Below are positions 8,080 to 17,064 of a stretch of DNA of 53,296 nt, one piece after another. The stretch covers positions 1 to 53,296 of the forward strand of contig CALLZY010000062.1 in the NCBI GenBank assembly GCA_937858715.1, written 5' to 3'. The translations under genes were made by a program, and so were the position numbers. The notes under the pieces were generated by a model. It did not search any database. It was not told where the DNA came from and saw only the letters and a program-made list of their open reading frames with translations. Numbering within the stretch: the stretch's first letter is position 1; the number at the start of each line of letters is the position of its first letter. The DNA comes from an uncultured Chitinophagaceae bacterium (GTDB taxonomy: Bacteria > Bacteroidota > Bacteroidia > Chitinophagales > Chitinophagaceae).

Positions 8080-8117
8080 AGATGTCCCAATAATCCTGCA
8101 GGCACAAATTGACAAAC

Positions 8118-8735
8118 ATGAAAGGTATTATTGGGAAAAAAGTTGGGATGACCAGCATTTTCGATTCCGATGGAAAGCAAACAGCCTGCACCATCATCGA
8201 AGCCGGTCCATGTGTTGTAACGCAGGTTAAGACGGTTGATTCAGATGGTTACAACTCACTCCAGTTGTCATTCGGCGACAAAAAAGAAAAGCATTCTACA
8301 AAGGCCGAAAAAAATCACTTCGCTAAAGCTCAGACAGCTCCTAAAAAATTCTCTAAAGAATTCAGAGATTTTGCAATCGAAAAAAATATTGGTGAAACCG
8401 TTACGGTTGACATTTTCGCCGAAGGCGATAAAGTTGAAGTAGTAGGTACTACTAAGGGTAAAGGTTTTCAGGGTGTTGTTAAACGTCATGGTTTCCATGG
8501 TGTTGGACAGCAGTCGCATGGTCAGCATGACCGTCAGAGGGCTCCGGGTTCACTCGGTAACTCTTCGGATGCCAGCCGTGTTATGAAAGGTGTTCGTATG
8601 GCGGGCCGTACCGGTACCGACAGGGTAAAAATGAAAGGCCTGAAGGTGGTGAAGATTTTCCCTGAACAGAACTATATCCTTGTAAGCGGGTCAGTTCCCG
8701 GTTACAACGGTTCTATTGTTTTAATTCAAAAATAA
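8118..8735 (+). CDS. rplC: 50S ribosomal protein L3
   Basis: A 205-residue L3 starting at the ATG at 8118 ([20 protein letters not shown]). A TTG three codons upstream is not needed. The family signature [20 protein letters not shown] and the basic loop reaching the peptidyl-transferase centre ([19 protein letters not shown]) are intact; the glutamine in GQQSHG is the site methylated by PrmB in other bacteria. L3 is an early assembly protein of the 50S subunit. It is 41 bp ahead of rplD. Confidence 0.97.
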   Translation: MKGIIGKKVGMTSIFDSDGKQTACTIIEAGPCVVTQVKTVDSDGYNSLQLSFGDKKEKHSTKAEKNHFAKAQTAPKKFSKEFRDFAIEKNIGETVTVDIFAEGDKVEVVGTTKGKGFQGVVKRHGFHGVGQQSHGQHDRQRAPGSLGNSSDASRVMKGVRMAGRTGTDRVKMKGLKVVKIFPEQNYILVSGSVPGYNGSIVLIQK

Positions 8736-8776
8736 CCGGGATATAAGTTAACCCTTGTATCACAAAAAAGAATACA

Positions 8777-9409
8777 ATGCAAATTGAAGTTTTAAATACA
8801 AAAGGAAAAGCAACCGGCAGAAGTGTTGAGCTTCCGGAAGAGATTTTTGGTGCCGAGCCTAATAATCATGTGATTTATCTTGCTGTTAAGCAGTACTTAG
8901 CTGCACAGCGCCAGGGTACACATAAGGTTAAAACCCGTGCCGAAGTACAGGGTGCCAGCCGTAAGCTGCATCGCCAGAAAGGTACAGGCGGAAGCCGTAA
9001 GGGTAATATCCGTAACCCTTTATACAAGGGTGGTGGTACCATCTTCGGCCCCAAGCCCCACAGCTATGACATTAAACTGAACCGTAAAGTGAAGGATCTG
9101 GCAAAGATTTCTGCACTTTCTTACAAGGCTAAAGACAATGCCATCATGGTGGTTGAAGATATCGCTATGGATGCGCCTAAAACAAAAACCCTTGTTGACA
9201 TCCTGGGTAACCTGAAAGTGGCTGACAAGAAGGTAATGTTTATCCAGCCTGAGTATAATGACAATGTTGAGCTTTCTCTCCGCAATGTTCCCTCTGTATT
9301 GGGTGTGTTGCTGAGCGATATGAACACTTATGATATTGTAAACTCTGAAGTGCTGGTGCTTACAGAGAGTGCGGCAAAGATTTTTGCCGACGATGATAAA
9401 GAAGCATAA
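8777..9409 (+). CDS. rplD: 50S ribosomal protein L4
   Basis: A 210-residue L4. The family core HKVKTRAEVQGASRKLHRQK and GTGGSRKGNIRNPLYKGGG forms the extended loop that lines the exit tunnel near L22. The C-terminal part (KVMFIQPEYNDNVELSLRNV, ADKKV) matches the globular Rossmann-like domain. In E. coli L4 represses the S10 operon through its leader; whether the structured gap before rplC does this here is unknown. It lies 28 bp before rplW. Confidence 0.97.
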   Translation: MQIEVLNTKGKATGRSVELPEEIFGAEPNNHVIYLAVKQYLAAQRQGTHKVKTRAEVQGASRKLHRQKGTGGSRKGNIRNPLYKGGGTIFGPKPHSYDIKLNRKVKDLAKISALSYKAKDNAIMVVEDIAMDAPKTKTLVDILGNLKVADKKVMFIQPEYNDNVELSLRNVPSVLGVLLSDMNTYDIVNSEVLVLTESAAKIFADDDKEA

Positions 9410-9437
9410 TTATTAAACTGATTAAACTAAGAGAAAG

Positions 9438-9737
9438 ATGAAACTTTCTGAAGTACTGATAAAGCCAATTTTAACTGAAAAAGCAAATGCCCAGCAGGAC
9501 AAACTGCGCCGCTATGCTTTCAAAGTATCGAAGAAGGCTAACAAACTGGAAATTAAGAAAGCGGTTGAAAATTTTTACGGTGTAACCGTTACAGGTGTTA
9601 ATACCTCGGTTGTGCCTGCAAAAGCGAAGAGCCGTTTTACCAAATCCGGCGTTATCTCAGGTCGCAAACCTTCTTACAAAAAAGCGTTTGTAACAGTTGC
9701 CGAAGGCGAAGCAATTGACCTGTACTCAAATATTTAA
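9438..9737 (+). CDS. rplW: 50S ribosomal protein L23
   Basis: A 99-residue L23 (MKLSEVLIKPILTEKANAQQ; YAFKVSKKANKLEIKKAVENFYGVTV), near the usual 95-100 residues. L23 sits at the tunnel exit and is the docking site for SRP, trigger factor and the SecY translocon; it is therefore functionally linked with the SRP RNA and secY in the same window. The C-terminal extension (SGRKPSYKKAFVTVAEGEAI) is typical. About 100 bp of leader separates it from the rplB start. Confidence 0.97.
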   Translation: MKLSEVLIKPILTEKANAQQDKLRRYAFKVSKKANKLEIKKAVENFYGVTVTGVNTSVVPAKAKSRFTKSGVISGRKPSYKKAFVTVAEGEAIDLYSNI

Positions 9738-9838
9738 TAAGCTTTCTATTTTCTTTATAATGAAGAAGATAGAGAATGAATGGCAATCAACCGCCGCGAA
9801 GTGTTGGAGTTAAGAAATTAATTTTAAGAGTTTTAAAA

Positions 9839-10675
9839 ATGGCATTAAGAAAATTTAAACCAATGACAGCAGGTACCCGGTGGAGAATCGGGAATGCTTA
9901 TGCTGAGGTTACCACAAACGTTCCTGAAAAGAGCCTTGTTGAGGCTAAGCCAAGAACAGGTGGCCGTAACTCATCAGGTCATTTGTCGATGAGGTACAGG
10001 GGTGGCGGACACAAGAAGAAGTATCGTATTATCGATTTCAAAAGGAATAAAGCTGGTGTCGGAACTGTTGAATCTATTCAATACGACCCGAACCGTTCTG
10101 CATTTATCGCCCTGCTCAACTATGCAGATGGTGAAAAAAGATATATCCTGGCTCCGCAGGGTTTACAGGTAGGTTCCAAAGTGGAAAGTGGTGCTGATGT
10201 GGCCCCTGAAGTGGGAAATGCTCTTCCTATGAAGAACATTCCTCTGGGTACCAATGTGCACAACATTGAAATGCAGCCTGGTCAGGGTGGTAAATTAGCC
10301 AGAAGCGCTGGTTCTTCGGCTCAATTGACCAACAAAGAAGAAAAGTATGCTATTTTAAAGATGCCTTCTGGCGAATTGAGAAAAGTACTTGTGAACTGTT
10401 ATGCTACAGTTGGCGTGGTGAGCAACAGCGACCACTTCTTACAGAGCATGGGTAAAGCAGGCCGTAACAGGTGGAAAGGTATTAAGCCAAGAAACCGTGG
10501 TGTTGCAATGAACCCTGTAGATCACCCAATGGGTGGTGGTGAAGGTAAAGCTTCTGGTGGTCAGCCCCGTTCAAGGAATGGCCAGTACTCAAGAGGTCTT
10601 AAAACAAGAACAAAGGGTAAAGGAAGCGATAAGCTGATTATCCAGCGTAAAAACGGAAGTAAACTGTCTAAATAA
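9839..10675 (+). CDS. rplB: 50S ribosomal protein L2
   Basis: A 278-residue L2 starting at the ATG at 9839 ([20 protein letters not shown]). An upstream ATG at 9776 in the same frame would add 21 residues unlike the family and is rejected. The basic C-terminal [20 protein letters not shown] with the invariant histidine close to the peptidyl-transferase centre is present, as is the N-terminal [19 protein letters not shown]-binding segment. L2 is needed for subunit joining and peptidyl transfer. Next gene rpsS follows after 23 bp. Confidence 0.97.
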   Translation: MALRKFKPMTAGTRWRIGNAYAEVTTNVPEKSLVEAKPRTGGRNSSGHLSMRYRGGGHKKKYRIIDFKRNKAGVGTVESIQYDPNRSAFIALLNYADGEKRYILAPQGLQVGSKVESGADVAPEVGNALPMKNIPLGTNVHNIEMQPGQGGKLARSAGSSAQLTNKEEKYAILKMPSGELRKVLVNCYATVGVVSNSDHFLQSMGKAGRNRWKGIKPRNRGVAMNPVDHPMGGGEGKASGGQPRSRNGQYSRGLKTRTKGKGSDKLIIQRKNGSKLSK

Positions 10676-10698
10676 TATTTGAAAATTAACGAATTAAC

Positions 10699-10968
10699 AT
10701 GGCTCGTTCAATTAAAAAAGGTCCTTATGTAGCTTCTCACCTCGAAAACAAGGTGCTGGCTATGAATGAAGGAAAAAACAAAAAGGGTGTGATAAAAACC
10801 TGGAGCCGCCGCTCTACTATTACGCCGGATTTTGTTGGACACACATTCGCTGTTCATAATGGAAATAAGTTCATCCCGGTTTATGTAACAGAATTTATGG
10901 TGGGTCACAAGTTGGGTGAATTTGCACCTACCCGTTCATTCAAAGGACACTCTAAAAAAGAAGGTTAA
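10699..10968 (+). CDS. rpsS: 30S ribosomal protein S19
   Basis: An 89-residue S19 ([20 protein letters not shown]), with the [22 protein letters not shown] core and [18 protein letters not shown]-terminus normal for the family. S19 forms a head complex with S13 and touches the A-site finger and tRNA. The expected next gene is rplV, which starts 58 bp downstream. Confidence 0.97.
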   Translation: MARSIKKGPYVASHLENKVLAMNEGKNKKGVIKTWSRRSTITPDFVGHTFAVHNGNKFIPVYVTEFMVGHKLGEFAPTRSFKGHSKKEG

Positions 10969-11026
10969 TAAAGCCCGGGGGTATGCTCCAAAAGGAGTCA
11001 AGGCCTTCGGAAAAACTAAAATAACA

Positions 11027-11368
11027 ATGGAAGCAGTAGCTAAATTGAGAAATTATCCCACTTCTCCCCGTAAAATGAGATTACTGGCTGACCTGATCCG
11101 TGGTCAGAAAGTGGAAAAAGTACTGGCAGAACTGGAGCATAACCCAAAACATCCCGCTGTGCCGCTGAGAAAACTGGTGCTGAGTGCTATCAGCAACTGG
11201 AAGCAGAAGAATGATGGGGGAGATGAGAGCAAACTTATCGTTAAGACAATCTTCGTGGATGGAGGAAGGACACTGAAGAGGATGCGTCCTGCACCACAGG
11301 GCCGCGGTTACCGTGTTCGCAAGCGCAGCAACCATGTAACAGTGATTGTTGATACTAAAGAAAATTAA
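11027..11368 (+). CDS. rplV: 50S ribosomal protein L22
   Basis: A 113-residue L22 starting at the ATG at 11027 ([20 protein letters not shown]). The reading frame is open back into rpsS, but those 37 upstream codons are unlike the family, so the internal ATG is chosen. The tunnel-lining beta-hairpin region ([20 protein letters not shown] followed by [14 protein letters not shown]) is intact. Mutations in this loop give macrolide resistance in other bacteria; none of the usual deletions is apparent. It ends 25 bp before rpsC. Confidence 0.95.
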   Translation: MEAVAKLRNYPTSPRKMRLLADLIRGQKVEKVLAELEHNPKHPAVPLRKLVLSAISNWKQKNDGGDESKLIVKTIFVDGGRTLKRMRPAPQGRGYRVRKRSNHVTVIVDTKEN

Positions 11369-11393
11369 TTAAACGAATTAATAAACCAATAAC

Positions 11394-12167
11394 ATGGGTC
11401 AAAAAGCAAATCCGATTGGTAACAGGTTAGGAATCATCCGTGGATGGGAATCTAACTGGTATGGTGGCAAAAAAGATTACGCCGGCAAACTGATCGAGGA
11501 TCACAAAATCAGAACATACCTGAATGCCCGTATTAACAAGGGTGGTATCTCCAAGATTGTAATTGAGAGAACACTGGGAAAACTGATTGTTACAATTCAC
11601 ACTTCCAAGCCAGGTATCATTATTGGTAAAGGTGGCGGAGAAGTTGACCGTATCAAAGAGGAACTGAAGAAACTTACAGGTAAGGATGATGTTCAGATTA
11701 ACATCCTGGAAATCCGCCGTCCTGAGCTGGATGCAATGATTGTAGGCGATACTATTGCCCGCCAGATTGAAAACAGGATTAACTACAAAAGGGCTACAAA
11801 AATGGCTATTGCTTCTGCACTTCGCATGGGTGCTGAAGGAATAAAGGTGAAACTGGGTGGCCGTTTGGCCGGTGCAGAGATTGCCCGCAGTGAAGAGTTC
11901 AAGCAGGGCCGTGTACCTCTTCATACTTTCCGTATGGATATTGATTATGCCAACGTATTTGCACAAACAGTATATGGTAAAATCGGTATCAAGGTATGGA
12001 TTTGTAAAGGTGAAGTTCTTACCAAGAGAGACCTGAACCCCAACTTTATCGGTGGCAAGAGCGAAGTAAGCGACAGAAGGGAGAGAAGGGATGATCACCG
12101 TGGCGACCGCCGTGATGACAGGAGAGGAGACAGAAGAGGTGGTGGAAGAGGTGACAGAAAAGGTTAA
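11394..12167 (+). CDS. rpsC: 30S ribosomal protein S3 with an Arg/Asp/Gly-rich tail
   Basis: A 257-residue S3. The KH domain [20 protein letters not shown] near residue 77 and the C-terminal domain ([29 protein letters not shown]) are normal. S3 lies at the mRNA entry channel and has helicase activity with S4 and S5. The last ~35 residues are a low-complexity tail of [20 protein letters not shown]-like repeats, longer and more repetitive than the common S3 end (E. coli S3 is 233 residues). The tail is likely disordered and RNA-binding. A strong AT-rich hairpin follows in the 84-bp gap to rplP. Confidence 0.97.
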   Translation: MGQKANPIGNRLGIIRGWESNWYGGKKDYAGKLIEDHKIRTYLNARINKGGISKIVIERTLGKLIVTIHTSKPGIIIGKGGGEVDRIKEELKKLTGKDDVQINILEIRRPELDAMIVGDTIARQIENRINYKRATKMAIASALRMGAEGIKVKLGGRLAGAEIARSEEFKQGRVPLHTFRMDIDYANVFAQTVYGKIGIKVWICKGEVLTKRDLNPNFIGGKSEVSDRRERRDDHRGDRRDDRRGDRRGGGRGDRKG

Positions 12168-12186
12168 TTAAGAAAAGTTCAATTGG

Positions 12187-12220
12187 GAAATTTTGAAATT
12201 GAAGACAATTCCAAAATTTC
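12187..12220. repeat. AT-rich hairpin between rpsC and rplP
   Basis: GAAATTTTGAAATTG (12187-12201) and CAATTCCAAAATTTC (12206-12220) pair over 15 positions with one mismatch around an AAGA loop; a further partial copy of the right arm follows to 12241. It could be a processing site, attenuator or a small intergenic repeat. Confidence 0.6.
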
Positions 12221-12251
12221 GAAATTCCAAAATTTCAAAATAGTTTAAGAA

Positions 12252-12674
12252 ATGTTACAACCGAAAAGAACGAAGCACAGGAAGATGCAGAAAGGCCGCA
12301 TGAAGGGCGATGCTAAAAGAGGTGCTACTATTTCCTTTGGCTCCTATGCACTGAAGGCATTGGATCAGCACTGGATTACTGACCGCCAGATTGAGGCAGC
12401 CCGTCAGGCACTTACCCGTGAAATGAAAAGGGAAGGTAATGTTTGGATCCGTATTTTCCCTGATAAGCCAATTACCCGCAAACCACTTGAAGTGAGGATG
12501 GGTAAAGGTAAAGGTAACCTGGAATTTTGGGCTGCCGTGGTTAAGCCAGGCCGTATCATTTTTGAAATTGACGGTGTAAGTGAGCAGGTTGCCCGTGCAT
12601 CCCTCGCCTTAGCTGCCGGTAAGTTACCCATTAAAACCAAGTTTATTATGCGCCGTGACCTGGTTACTGCGTAA
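12252..12674 (+). CDS. rplP: 50S ribosomal protein L16
   Basis: A 140-residue L16 ([20 protein letters not shown]). The conserved [40 protein letters not shown] and basic [12 protein letters not shown] motifs are all in place. L16 contacts the A-site tRNA elbow and is a late-assembling protein. The start ATG lies directly after an AT-rich hairpin region. Confidence 0.97.
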   Translation: MLQPKRTKHRKMQKGRMKGDAKRGATISFGSYALKALDQHWITDRQIEAARQALTREMKREGNVWIRIFPDKPITRKPLEVRMGKGKGNLEFWAAVVKPGRIIFEIDGVSEQVARASLALAAGKLPIKTKFIMRRDLVTA

Positions 12675-12695
12675 TAACTAAATAAATCGTAAACG

Positions 12696-12902
12696 ATGTC
12701 TAAGAAAGCAGATTTTGTAAAAAGTATTCACGGTATGAACGAGCAGGACCTGAAGAACCGTCTTGCTGAAGATAAACTGAGGCTTAAAAAGCTGGAGTTT
12801 GCTCATACTATTTCTCCGCTGGAGAACCCGATGAGCATCCGTGGATTGCGCCGGGAAATTGCCCGTCTGAAAACAGAATTGAAGTTAAAGCAAGCAAAAT
12901 AA
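12696..12902 (+). CDS. rpmC: 50S ribosomal protein L29
   Basis: A 68-residue L29, two long helices. DLKNRLAEDKLRLKKLEFAH and RGLRREIARLKTELKLKQ match the family. L29 binds next to L23 at the tunnel exit. The stop codon is 9 bp before the rpsQ start, so the two are likely translationally coupled. Confidence 0.95.
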   Translation: MSKKADFVKSIHGMNEQDLKNRLAEDKLRLKKLEFAHTISPLENPMSIRGLRREIARLKTELKLKQAK

Positions 12903-12911
12903 AGCTAAACA

Positions 12912-13169
12912 ATGGAAGCAAGAAACTTAAGAAAGACCAGGATTGGTGTGGTAACCAGCAACAAGATGACTAAGACCATCACTGTTGCCGTTGAAAGAAA
13001 AGTAAAGCACCCCATCTATGGTAAGTTTGTAAAAAAGACTACCAAATTCCATGCACATGATGAGAAAAACGAGTGCAGCATTGGTGACCTGGTTAAAATC
13101 ATGGAAACCCGTCCTCTCAGCAAAACGAAGCGCTGGAGACTGGTGGAAGTAGTAGAGAAAGTTAAATAA
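12912..13169 (+). CDS. rpsQ: 30S ribosomal protein S17
   Basis: An 85-residue S17 ([30 protein letters not shown]). The OB-fold core [20 protein letters not shown] and the [18 protein letters not shown] end are typical. It binds 16S rRNA early in 30S assembly. The following 71-bp gap to rplN holds a short repeat that can form a hairpin. Confidence 0.96.
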   Translation: MEARNLRKTRIGVVTSNKMTKTITVAVERKVKHPIYGKFVKKTTKFHAHDEKNECSIGDLVKIMETRPLSKTKRWRLVEVVEKVK

Positions 13170-13170
13170 A

Positions 13171-13230
13171 AAGTAAGAAGTCAGAGGTACGAAGTCAGAA
13201 AGTCGTACTTCCTAATTCGTAATTCATAAA
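13171..13230. repeat. short palindromic repeat between rpsQ and rplN
   Basis: The gap contains the near-tandem words AAGTCAGAGGTACGAAGTCAG and TCGTACTTCCTAATTCGTAATTC. GTACGA (13187-13192) can pair with TCGTAC (13203-13208). Runs of AAGTCAGA/TAATTCGTAATTC words recur between Bacteroidota genes, which suggests a small dispersed repeat. Confidence 0.45.
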
Positions 13231-13240
13231 TTGATTCAAG

Positions 13241-13609
13241 ATGATTCAGCAAGAAAGCCGTTTGAATGTTGCGGATAACAGTGGTGCCAAAGAGGTACTT
13301 TGTATTCGTGTACTCGGCAACAGCGGTCAGCGTTATGCCAGGATAGGTGACAAAATCGTTGTTACAGTAAAAGATGCATTGCCGGCCGGTGGTATCAAAA
13401 AAGGTACTGTGGCAAAAGCGGTAATTGTTCGTACTACTAACAAATTGCGCCGTAAGGATGGTTCTTACATCCGTTTCGACGACAACGCAGTGGTAATCCT
13501 GAACCAGTCAGATGAGCCCCGTGGTACCCGTATTTTCGGGCCTGTTGCCAGGGAACTTCGTGACAAAGGCTATATGAAAATCATTTCACTGGCCCCGGAA
13601 GTATTATAA
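13241..13609 (+). CDS. rplN: 50S ribosomal protein L14
   Basis: A 122-residue L14 ([20 protein letters not shown]), exactly the usual length. The [20 protein letters not shown] and [20 protein letters not shown] motifs are conserved. L14 forms the intersubunit bridge B8 and is the docking site of the silencing factor RsfS. It begins the spc part of the cluster, followed by rplX after 35 bp. Confidence 0.97.
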   Translation: MIQQESRLNVADNSGAKEVLCIRVLGNSGQRYARIGDKIVVTVKDALPAGGIKKGTVAKAVIVRTTNKLRRKDGSYIRFDDNAVVILNQSDEPRGTRIFGPVARELRDKGYMKIISLAPEVL

Positions 13610-13644
13610 TTGATTAAAAGGGTTTTCCCATTAATGTAATAAAC

Positions 13645-13980
13645 ATGAAAGCAAGATTTAAACCAAAATTTAGTATCCGCAAGGGCGACAGTGTGGTTGT
13701 TATCACCGGTGATGACAAAGACCTCACCAAACCCCGCCTTGTTAAAGAAGTGCTGATTGATAAGGCCAAAGTTGTTGTGGAAGGTGTAAACATCATTACC
13801 AAGCACACCAAGCCTTCTGCTCAGAATACTAAAGGTGGAATCATAAAGAAGGAAGCTCCCATCCACATCAGCAATGTTATGCTTTGGGATGCAAAAGCCA
13901 AAGCACCTGTAAAAGTGAAGAGAGAAAGGGAGAACGGTAAATCAGTTAGAATTTCAAAAAAATCAGGAGAGAAAATCTGA
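13645..13980 (+). CDS. rplX: 50S ribosomal protein L24
   Basis: A 111-residue L24. The KOW motif (KFSIRKGDSVVVITGDDKD) is near the start, followed by GVNIITKHTKPSAQNTKGGI and EAPIHISNVMLWDAKAK. L24 is an assembly initiator of the 50S subunit. The C-terminus is basic (RISKKSGEKI). It precedes rplE by 29 bp. Confidence 0.96.
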   Translation: MKARFKPKFSIRKGDSVVVITGDDKDLTKPRLVKEVLIDKAKVVVEGVNIITKHTKPSAQNTKGGIIKKEAPIHISNVMLWDAKAKAPVKVKRERENGKSVRISKKSGEKI

Positions 13981-14009
13981 TTTTCTATCCAGTTTAATAA
14001 GAGAATTTT

Positions 14010-14579
14010 ATGAGTACAAAAACATATAGCCCAAGACTGGCAGATAAGTACAAAAAAGATGTTGTACCTGCCCTTGTAAAAAAATTCGGCTACGAAACAG
14101 TAATGCAGGCTCCCAAGCTGGAGAAAATATGCCTGAACCGTGGTGTAAACGGTGCCGTTTCTGATAAGAAGCTGGTGGATATTGCAATCGATGAGCTGAC
14201 ACAGATTTCTGGCCAGAAGGCAGTAGCTACTATTTCTAAAAAGGACATTTCAAACTTCAAACTCCGTAAAAGTATGCCGATTGGCGCAAGGGTAACCCTT
14301 CGCGGAGACAAGATGTATGAATTTTTAGACAGGCTGATTGCTGTTGCACTTCCCCGTGTACGTGACTTTAAAGGTGTGAATGAAAAAGCTTTTGATGGCC
14401 GCGGTAACTATACACTGGGTGTTACAGAGCAAATCATCTTCCCTGAAATAGATATCGATAAGGTAAACAAGATTACCGGTATGGATATCACTTTCGTAAC
14501 CACTGCCAATACTGACGAAGAGGCTTATGAGTTGCTGAAGGAACTGGGAATGCCTTTCAAAAATGCAAAAGCTAACTAA
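14010..14579 (+). CDS. rplE: 50S ribosomal protein L5
   Basis: A 189-residue L5. The [37 protein letters not shown] and [20 protein letters not shown] motifs are conserved. L5 binds 5S rRNA with L18 and contacts the P-site tRNA. Length is a little over the usual 178-180, mainly from the N-terminal extension. rpsN follows after 65 bp, the usual order. Confidence 0.97.
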   Translation: MSTKTYSPRLADKYKKDVVPALVKKFGYETVMQAPKLEKICLNRGVNGAVSDKKLVDIAIDELTQISGQKAVATISKKDISNFKLRKSMPIGARVTLRGDKMYEFLDRLIAVALPRVRDFKGVNEKAFDGRGNYTLGVTEQIIFPEIDIDKVNKITGMDITFVTTANTDEEAYELLKELGMPFKNAKAN

Positions 14580-14644
14580 AGTTATTAATACAGTTCGTTT
14601 TCAGGCGGGCTGTAATTCAAAAAAAGAAAAATAAAAAATCAACT

Positions 14645-14914
14645 ATGGCTAAAGAATCAGTAAAAGCCAGGCAAAAGAAGAGGGAGAGAATGGTGGAGCA
14701 GTATGCTGCCAAAAGAGAAGAACTCAAAAAAGCAGGAGACTGGAAAGCCCTTGATGAAATGCCTAAAAATTCTTCCAAGGTGAGGTTGAAAAACCGCTGC
14801 CAGTTAACGGGCCGTCCGAAAGGGTATGTACGCTACTTTGGTATTTCAAGGGTGTTGCTGCGTGACATGGCACTGAACGGTAAGATACCAGGGCTTAAAA
14901 AAGCAAGTTGGTAA
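14645..14914 (+). CDS. rpsN: 30S ribosomal protein S14 (zinc-free type)
   Basis: An 89-residue S14 ([40 protein letters not shown]). The C-x-x-C pairs of the short zinc-binding form are absent, so this is the long zinc-independent type. That makes it resistant to zinc starvation. It lies 92 bp ahead of rpsH. Confidence 0.96.
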   Translation: MAKESVKARQKKRERMVEQYAAKREELKKAGDWKALDEMPKNSSKVRLKNRCQLTGRPKGYVRYFGISRVLLRDMALNGKIPGLKKASW

Positions 14915-15006
14915 AAAAGTGAATAGTGAAGATCAACAGGGTAAAGCACCTCTGCTGGTATTCACAATTGACAAACTAAATTCAAAATTGATCTAATTAA
15001 AATAAT

Positions 15007-15405
15007 ATGGTAACAGATCCTATAGCAGATTTTCTGACCAGAATCCGTAACGCACAAATGGCTGGTCACCGTGTGGTTGATATACCCGCATCAAATCTGA
15101 AAAAACGTATGACAGAAATCCTGTACAACCAGGGGTATATTCTGAAATACAAGTTTGAGGATGATAACAAGCAAGGCATTATCAAGATTGCATTGAAGTA
15201 CGACCCTTCAACAAAGTTGCCTGCTATTCAGAGCATGGAAAGAATCAGCCGTCCTGGTCTGCGTCATTATGCAAAGCCTGCTGATTTTACCCGTGTAAAA
15301 AGCGGACTTGGTATTGCTATCCTTTCTACATCAAAAGGTGTGATGACCGATAAGGAAGCCAAAGCCCAGAATGTGGGCGGAGAAGTTCTTTGCTATATCT
15401 ACTAA
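15007..15405 (+). CDS. rpsH: 30S ribosomal protein S8
   Basis: A 132-residue S8 (MVTDPIADFLTRIRNAQMAG). The conserved KYDPSTKLPAIQSMERISRP and GLGIAILSTSKGVMTDKEA C-terminal motifs are intact. S8 is a primary 16S rRNA-binding protein and in E. coli represses the spc operon by binding its mRNA. There is no clear S8-site mimic in the rplE-rpsN region by eye. Confidence 0.97.
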   Translation: MVTDPIADFLTRIRNAQMAGHRVVDIPASNLKKRMTEILYNQGYILKYKFEDDNKQGIIKIALKYDPSTKLPAIQSMERISRPGLRHYAKPADFTRVKSGLGIAILSTSKGVMTDKEAKAQNVGGEVLCYIY

Positions 15406-15480
15406 GAAAAAACATTGCTGATACATTAAGCTGAAACTATACTAAGCTGACCGGTCAGTATAAAATAAAAACAAACAATT

Positions 15481-16035
15481 ATGTCCCGTATAGGAAAAAA
15501 ATCAATCACTGTCCCAGAAGGTGTAACCATTACTGTGGGTAAGGATAATGTAGTTACCGTTAAAGGAAAAAATGGTGAACTGAAGCAGGCTATTGACAGA
15601 GATATCACTGTTGAGGTGAAAGACGGCCATGTATATTTCACAAGGCCTACTGACCAGATACGTCACCGTGCCATGCATGGTTTGTACCGTGCCCTTGTTG
15701 CAAACCTTGTAAAAGGTGTAACTGATGGTTTTCAAAGAAAGCTGGAACTGATTGGTGTGGGTTTCAAAGCCGCCAACCAGGGAAACATCCTTGACCTTGC
15801 TTTGGGATACTCTCACAACATAATATTCGAAGTTCCTAAAGAGCTTAAGATTACTACTGAGCAGCTGAAGGGTCAGAACCCGATTATCACCCTTGAAGGT
15901 ATCGACAAGCAACTGATTGGGCAGGTAGCCGCAAAATTGCGCAGCCTGCGTAAGCCGGAGCCTTACAAAGGAAAAGGTGTTCGTTATGTTGGTGAAGTGG
16001 TACGTAAGAAAGCTGGTAAAGCTGCTGGTAAATAA
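15481..16035 (+). CDS. rplF: 50S ribosomal protein L6
   Basis: A 184-residue L6 ([20 protein letters not shown]). Both repeats are visible, and the C-terminal [19 protein letters not shown] is the family signature near residue 165. The [20 protein letters not shown] segment joins the two halves. L6 sits by the sarcin-ricin loop and GTPase centre. The gap to rplR is 47 bp. Confidence 0.97.
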   Translation: MSRIGKKSITVPEGVTITVGKDNVVTVKGKNGELKQAIDRDITVEVKDGHVYFTRPTDQIRHRAMHGLYRALVANLVKGVTDGFQRKLELIGVGFKAANQGNILDLALGYSHNIIFEVPKELKITTEQLKGQNPIITLEGIDKQLIGQVAAKLRSLRKPEPYKGKGVRYVGEVVRKKAGKAAGK

Positions 16036-16082
16036 TAAATAAACAATTGCCTGGCAGAATCAGGCATCAAAAAGAATACGAG

Positions 16083-16442
16083 ATGAATCCGAAAGTAAAA
16101 TCACAAATGAGACAAAACAAGCGGTACAGGATACGTAAAAAAATATCTGGTACTGCTGCTAACCCGAGGTTGTCTGTTTTCAGGAGCAATGCTGAAATAT
16201 ATGCACAGCTGATTGATGACAACAATGGTGTTACACTTGTTTCTGCTTCATCAAAAGATAAAGACATTGCTACGCAAAAAGGTACAAAGTCTGAAATAAG
16301 CAAACTGGTAGGTGCTGCCGTGGCCCGCAAAGCCGGTGAGCTTGGCATCAAAGAAGTAACTTTTGACCGTGGTGGTTTCCTTTACCATGGAAGGGTTAAG
16401 GCCCTTGCAGAGGGAGCAAGAGAAGGTGGTCTTCAATTCTAA
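16083..16442 (+). CDS. rplR: 50S ribosomal protein L18
   Basis: A 119-residue L18 starting at the ATG at 16083 ([20 protein letters not shown]). A TTG 12 codons upstream exists but adds residues unlike the family. The [18 protein letters not shown] and [20 protein letters not shown] motifs are typical; the latter binds 5S rRNA with L5. It is followed by rpsE after 30 bp. Confidence 0.95.
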   Translation: MNPKVKSQMRQNKRYRIRKKISGTAANPRLSVFRSNAEIYAQLIDDNNGVTLVSASSKDKDIATQKGTKSEISKLVGAAVARKAGELGIKEVTFDRGGFLYHGRVKALAEGAREGGLQF

Positions 16443-16472
16443 TTATAAACAAACTTTTAATTGTAAGTATAA

Positions 16473-16991
16473 ATGTCAAAGCTTAACGTAAACAGGGTAA
16501 AAGCCGGTGATCTGGAACTAAAAGATAAAGTAGTTGCCATAAACCGTGTGGTTAAGACCACAAAAGGTGGCCGGGCTTTCAGTTTTTCTGCCTTAGTTGT
16601 TGTTGGTAACGAGAATGGTGTGGTAGGACATGGCCTGGGCAAAGCAAAAGAAGTTCAGGAAGCAATAACTAAAGGTATTGAAGACGCTAAGAAGAACCTG
16701 ATTAAAGTTCCGGTGATGAAGGGTACCATCCCTCATGACCAGTGGGCAAAAGAAGGTGCTGCCAAAGTACTGATTAAGCCAGCCGCACAGGGTACTGGTG
16801 TTATCGCCGGAGGTTCTATGCGTGCCGTTTTGGAAAGTGCCGGTGTACACGACGTATTAGCTAAATCACTGGGTTCAGCCAATCCTCATAATGTGGTAAA
16901 AGCTACTTTTAAAGCACTTGCTATGCTCCGTGAGCCGGTACAGGTTGCCAAGACCCGCACTGTAGGACTGAAAAAAGTATTTAACGGATAA
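16473..16991 (+). CDS. rpsE: 30S ribosomal protein S5
   Basis: A 172-residue S5. The double-stranded RNA-binding part is [20 protein letters not shown] with [20 protein letters not shown], and the C-terminal [18 protein letters not shown] is typical. S5 is at the mRNA entry channel and affects decoding accuracy and spectinomycin sensitivity. The gap to rpmD is 73 bp and holds an imperfect hairpin. Confidence 0.97.
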   Translation: MSKLNVNRVKAGDLELKDKVVAINRVVKTTKGGRAFSFSALVVVGNENGVVGHGLGKAKEVQEAITKGIEDAKKNLIKVPVMKGTIPHDQWAKEGAAKVLIKPAAQGTGVIAGGSMRAVLESAGVHDVLAKSLGSANPHNVVKATFKALAMLREPVQVAKTRTVGLKKVFNG

Positions 16992-17011
16992 ATAAGAGGT
17001 GTAAGGCGAAT

Positions 17012-17035
17012 GGTGTAAGGCAAAGGCCTTTTACC
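17012..17035. repeat. imperfect hairpin repeat between rpsE and rpmD
   Basis: GGTGTAAGGC and GCCTTTTACC form an imperfect stem around AAAG, preceded by a partial copy (GGTGTAAGGCG) and followed by a CCTTAAACCCTAAACCCT run. The style matches small dispersed intergenic repeats of this phylum. Confidence 0.4.
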
Positions 17036-17064
17036 TTTTCCTTAAACCCTAAACCCTGATTAAA

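Larger units (their letters stand above)
7816..8117. other. 302-bp rpsJ-rplC gap: inverted repeat plus structured leader
   Basis: No gene is supported here. The left half (7819-7960) is bounded by similar palindromes in opposite orientation, CCCCTAAAGGGG and CCCCTTCAGGGG, each with an adjacent C/G-rich arm. The right half can fold: GTTTACTGCCGG (7985-7996) pairs with TCGGCGGCAAAC (8019-8030) with one mismatch and two G-U pairs, and TTCGTTGCA (8043-8051) pairs perfectly with TGCAACGAA (8071-8079). It may be a ribosomal-protein leader or the remains of a repeat insertion. Confidence 0.55.

Noticed and set aside
7935-8180. 81-codon minus-strand frame across the rpsJ-rplC gap
   Set aside because: The product has no family features and the region is explained by hairpins and repeats.
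9776-9838. N-terminal extension of L2
   Set aside because: The 21 extra codons are unlike any L2; the ATG at 9839 gives the standard start.
10916-11026. N-terminal extension of L22 overlapping rpsS
   Set aside because: The frame is open but overlaps the S19 end, and the residues do not resemble L22.
11427-12098. 223-codon open frame antisense to rpsC
   Set aside because: It is fully inside a strongly conserved ribosomal protein gene and its translation has no recognisable motif; long antisense frames are expected from the codon bias.
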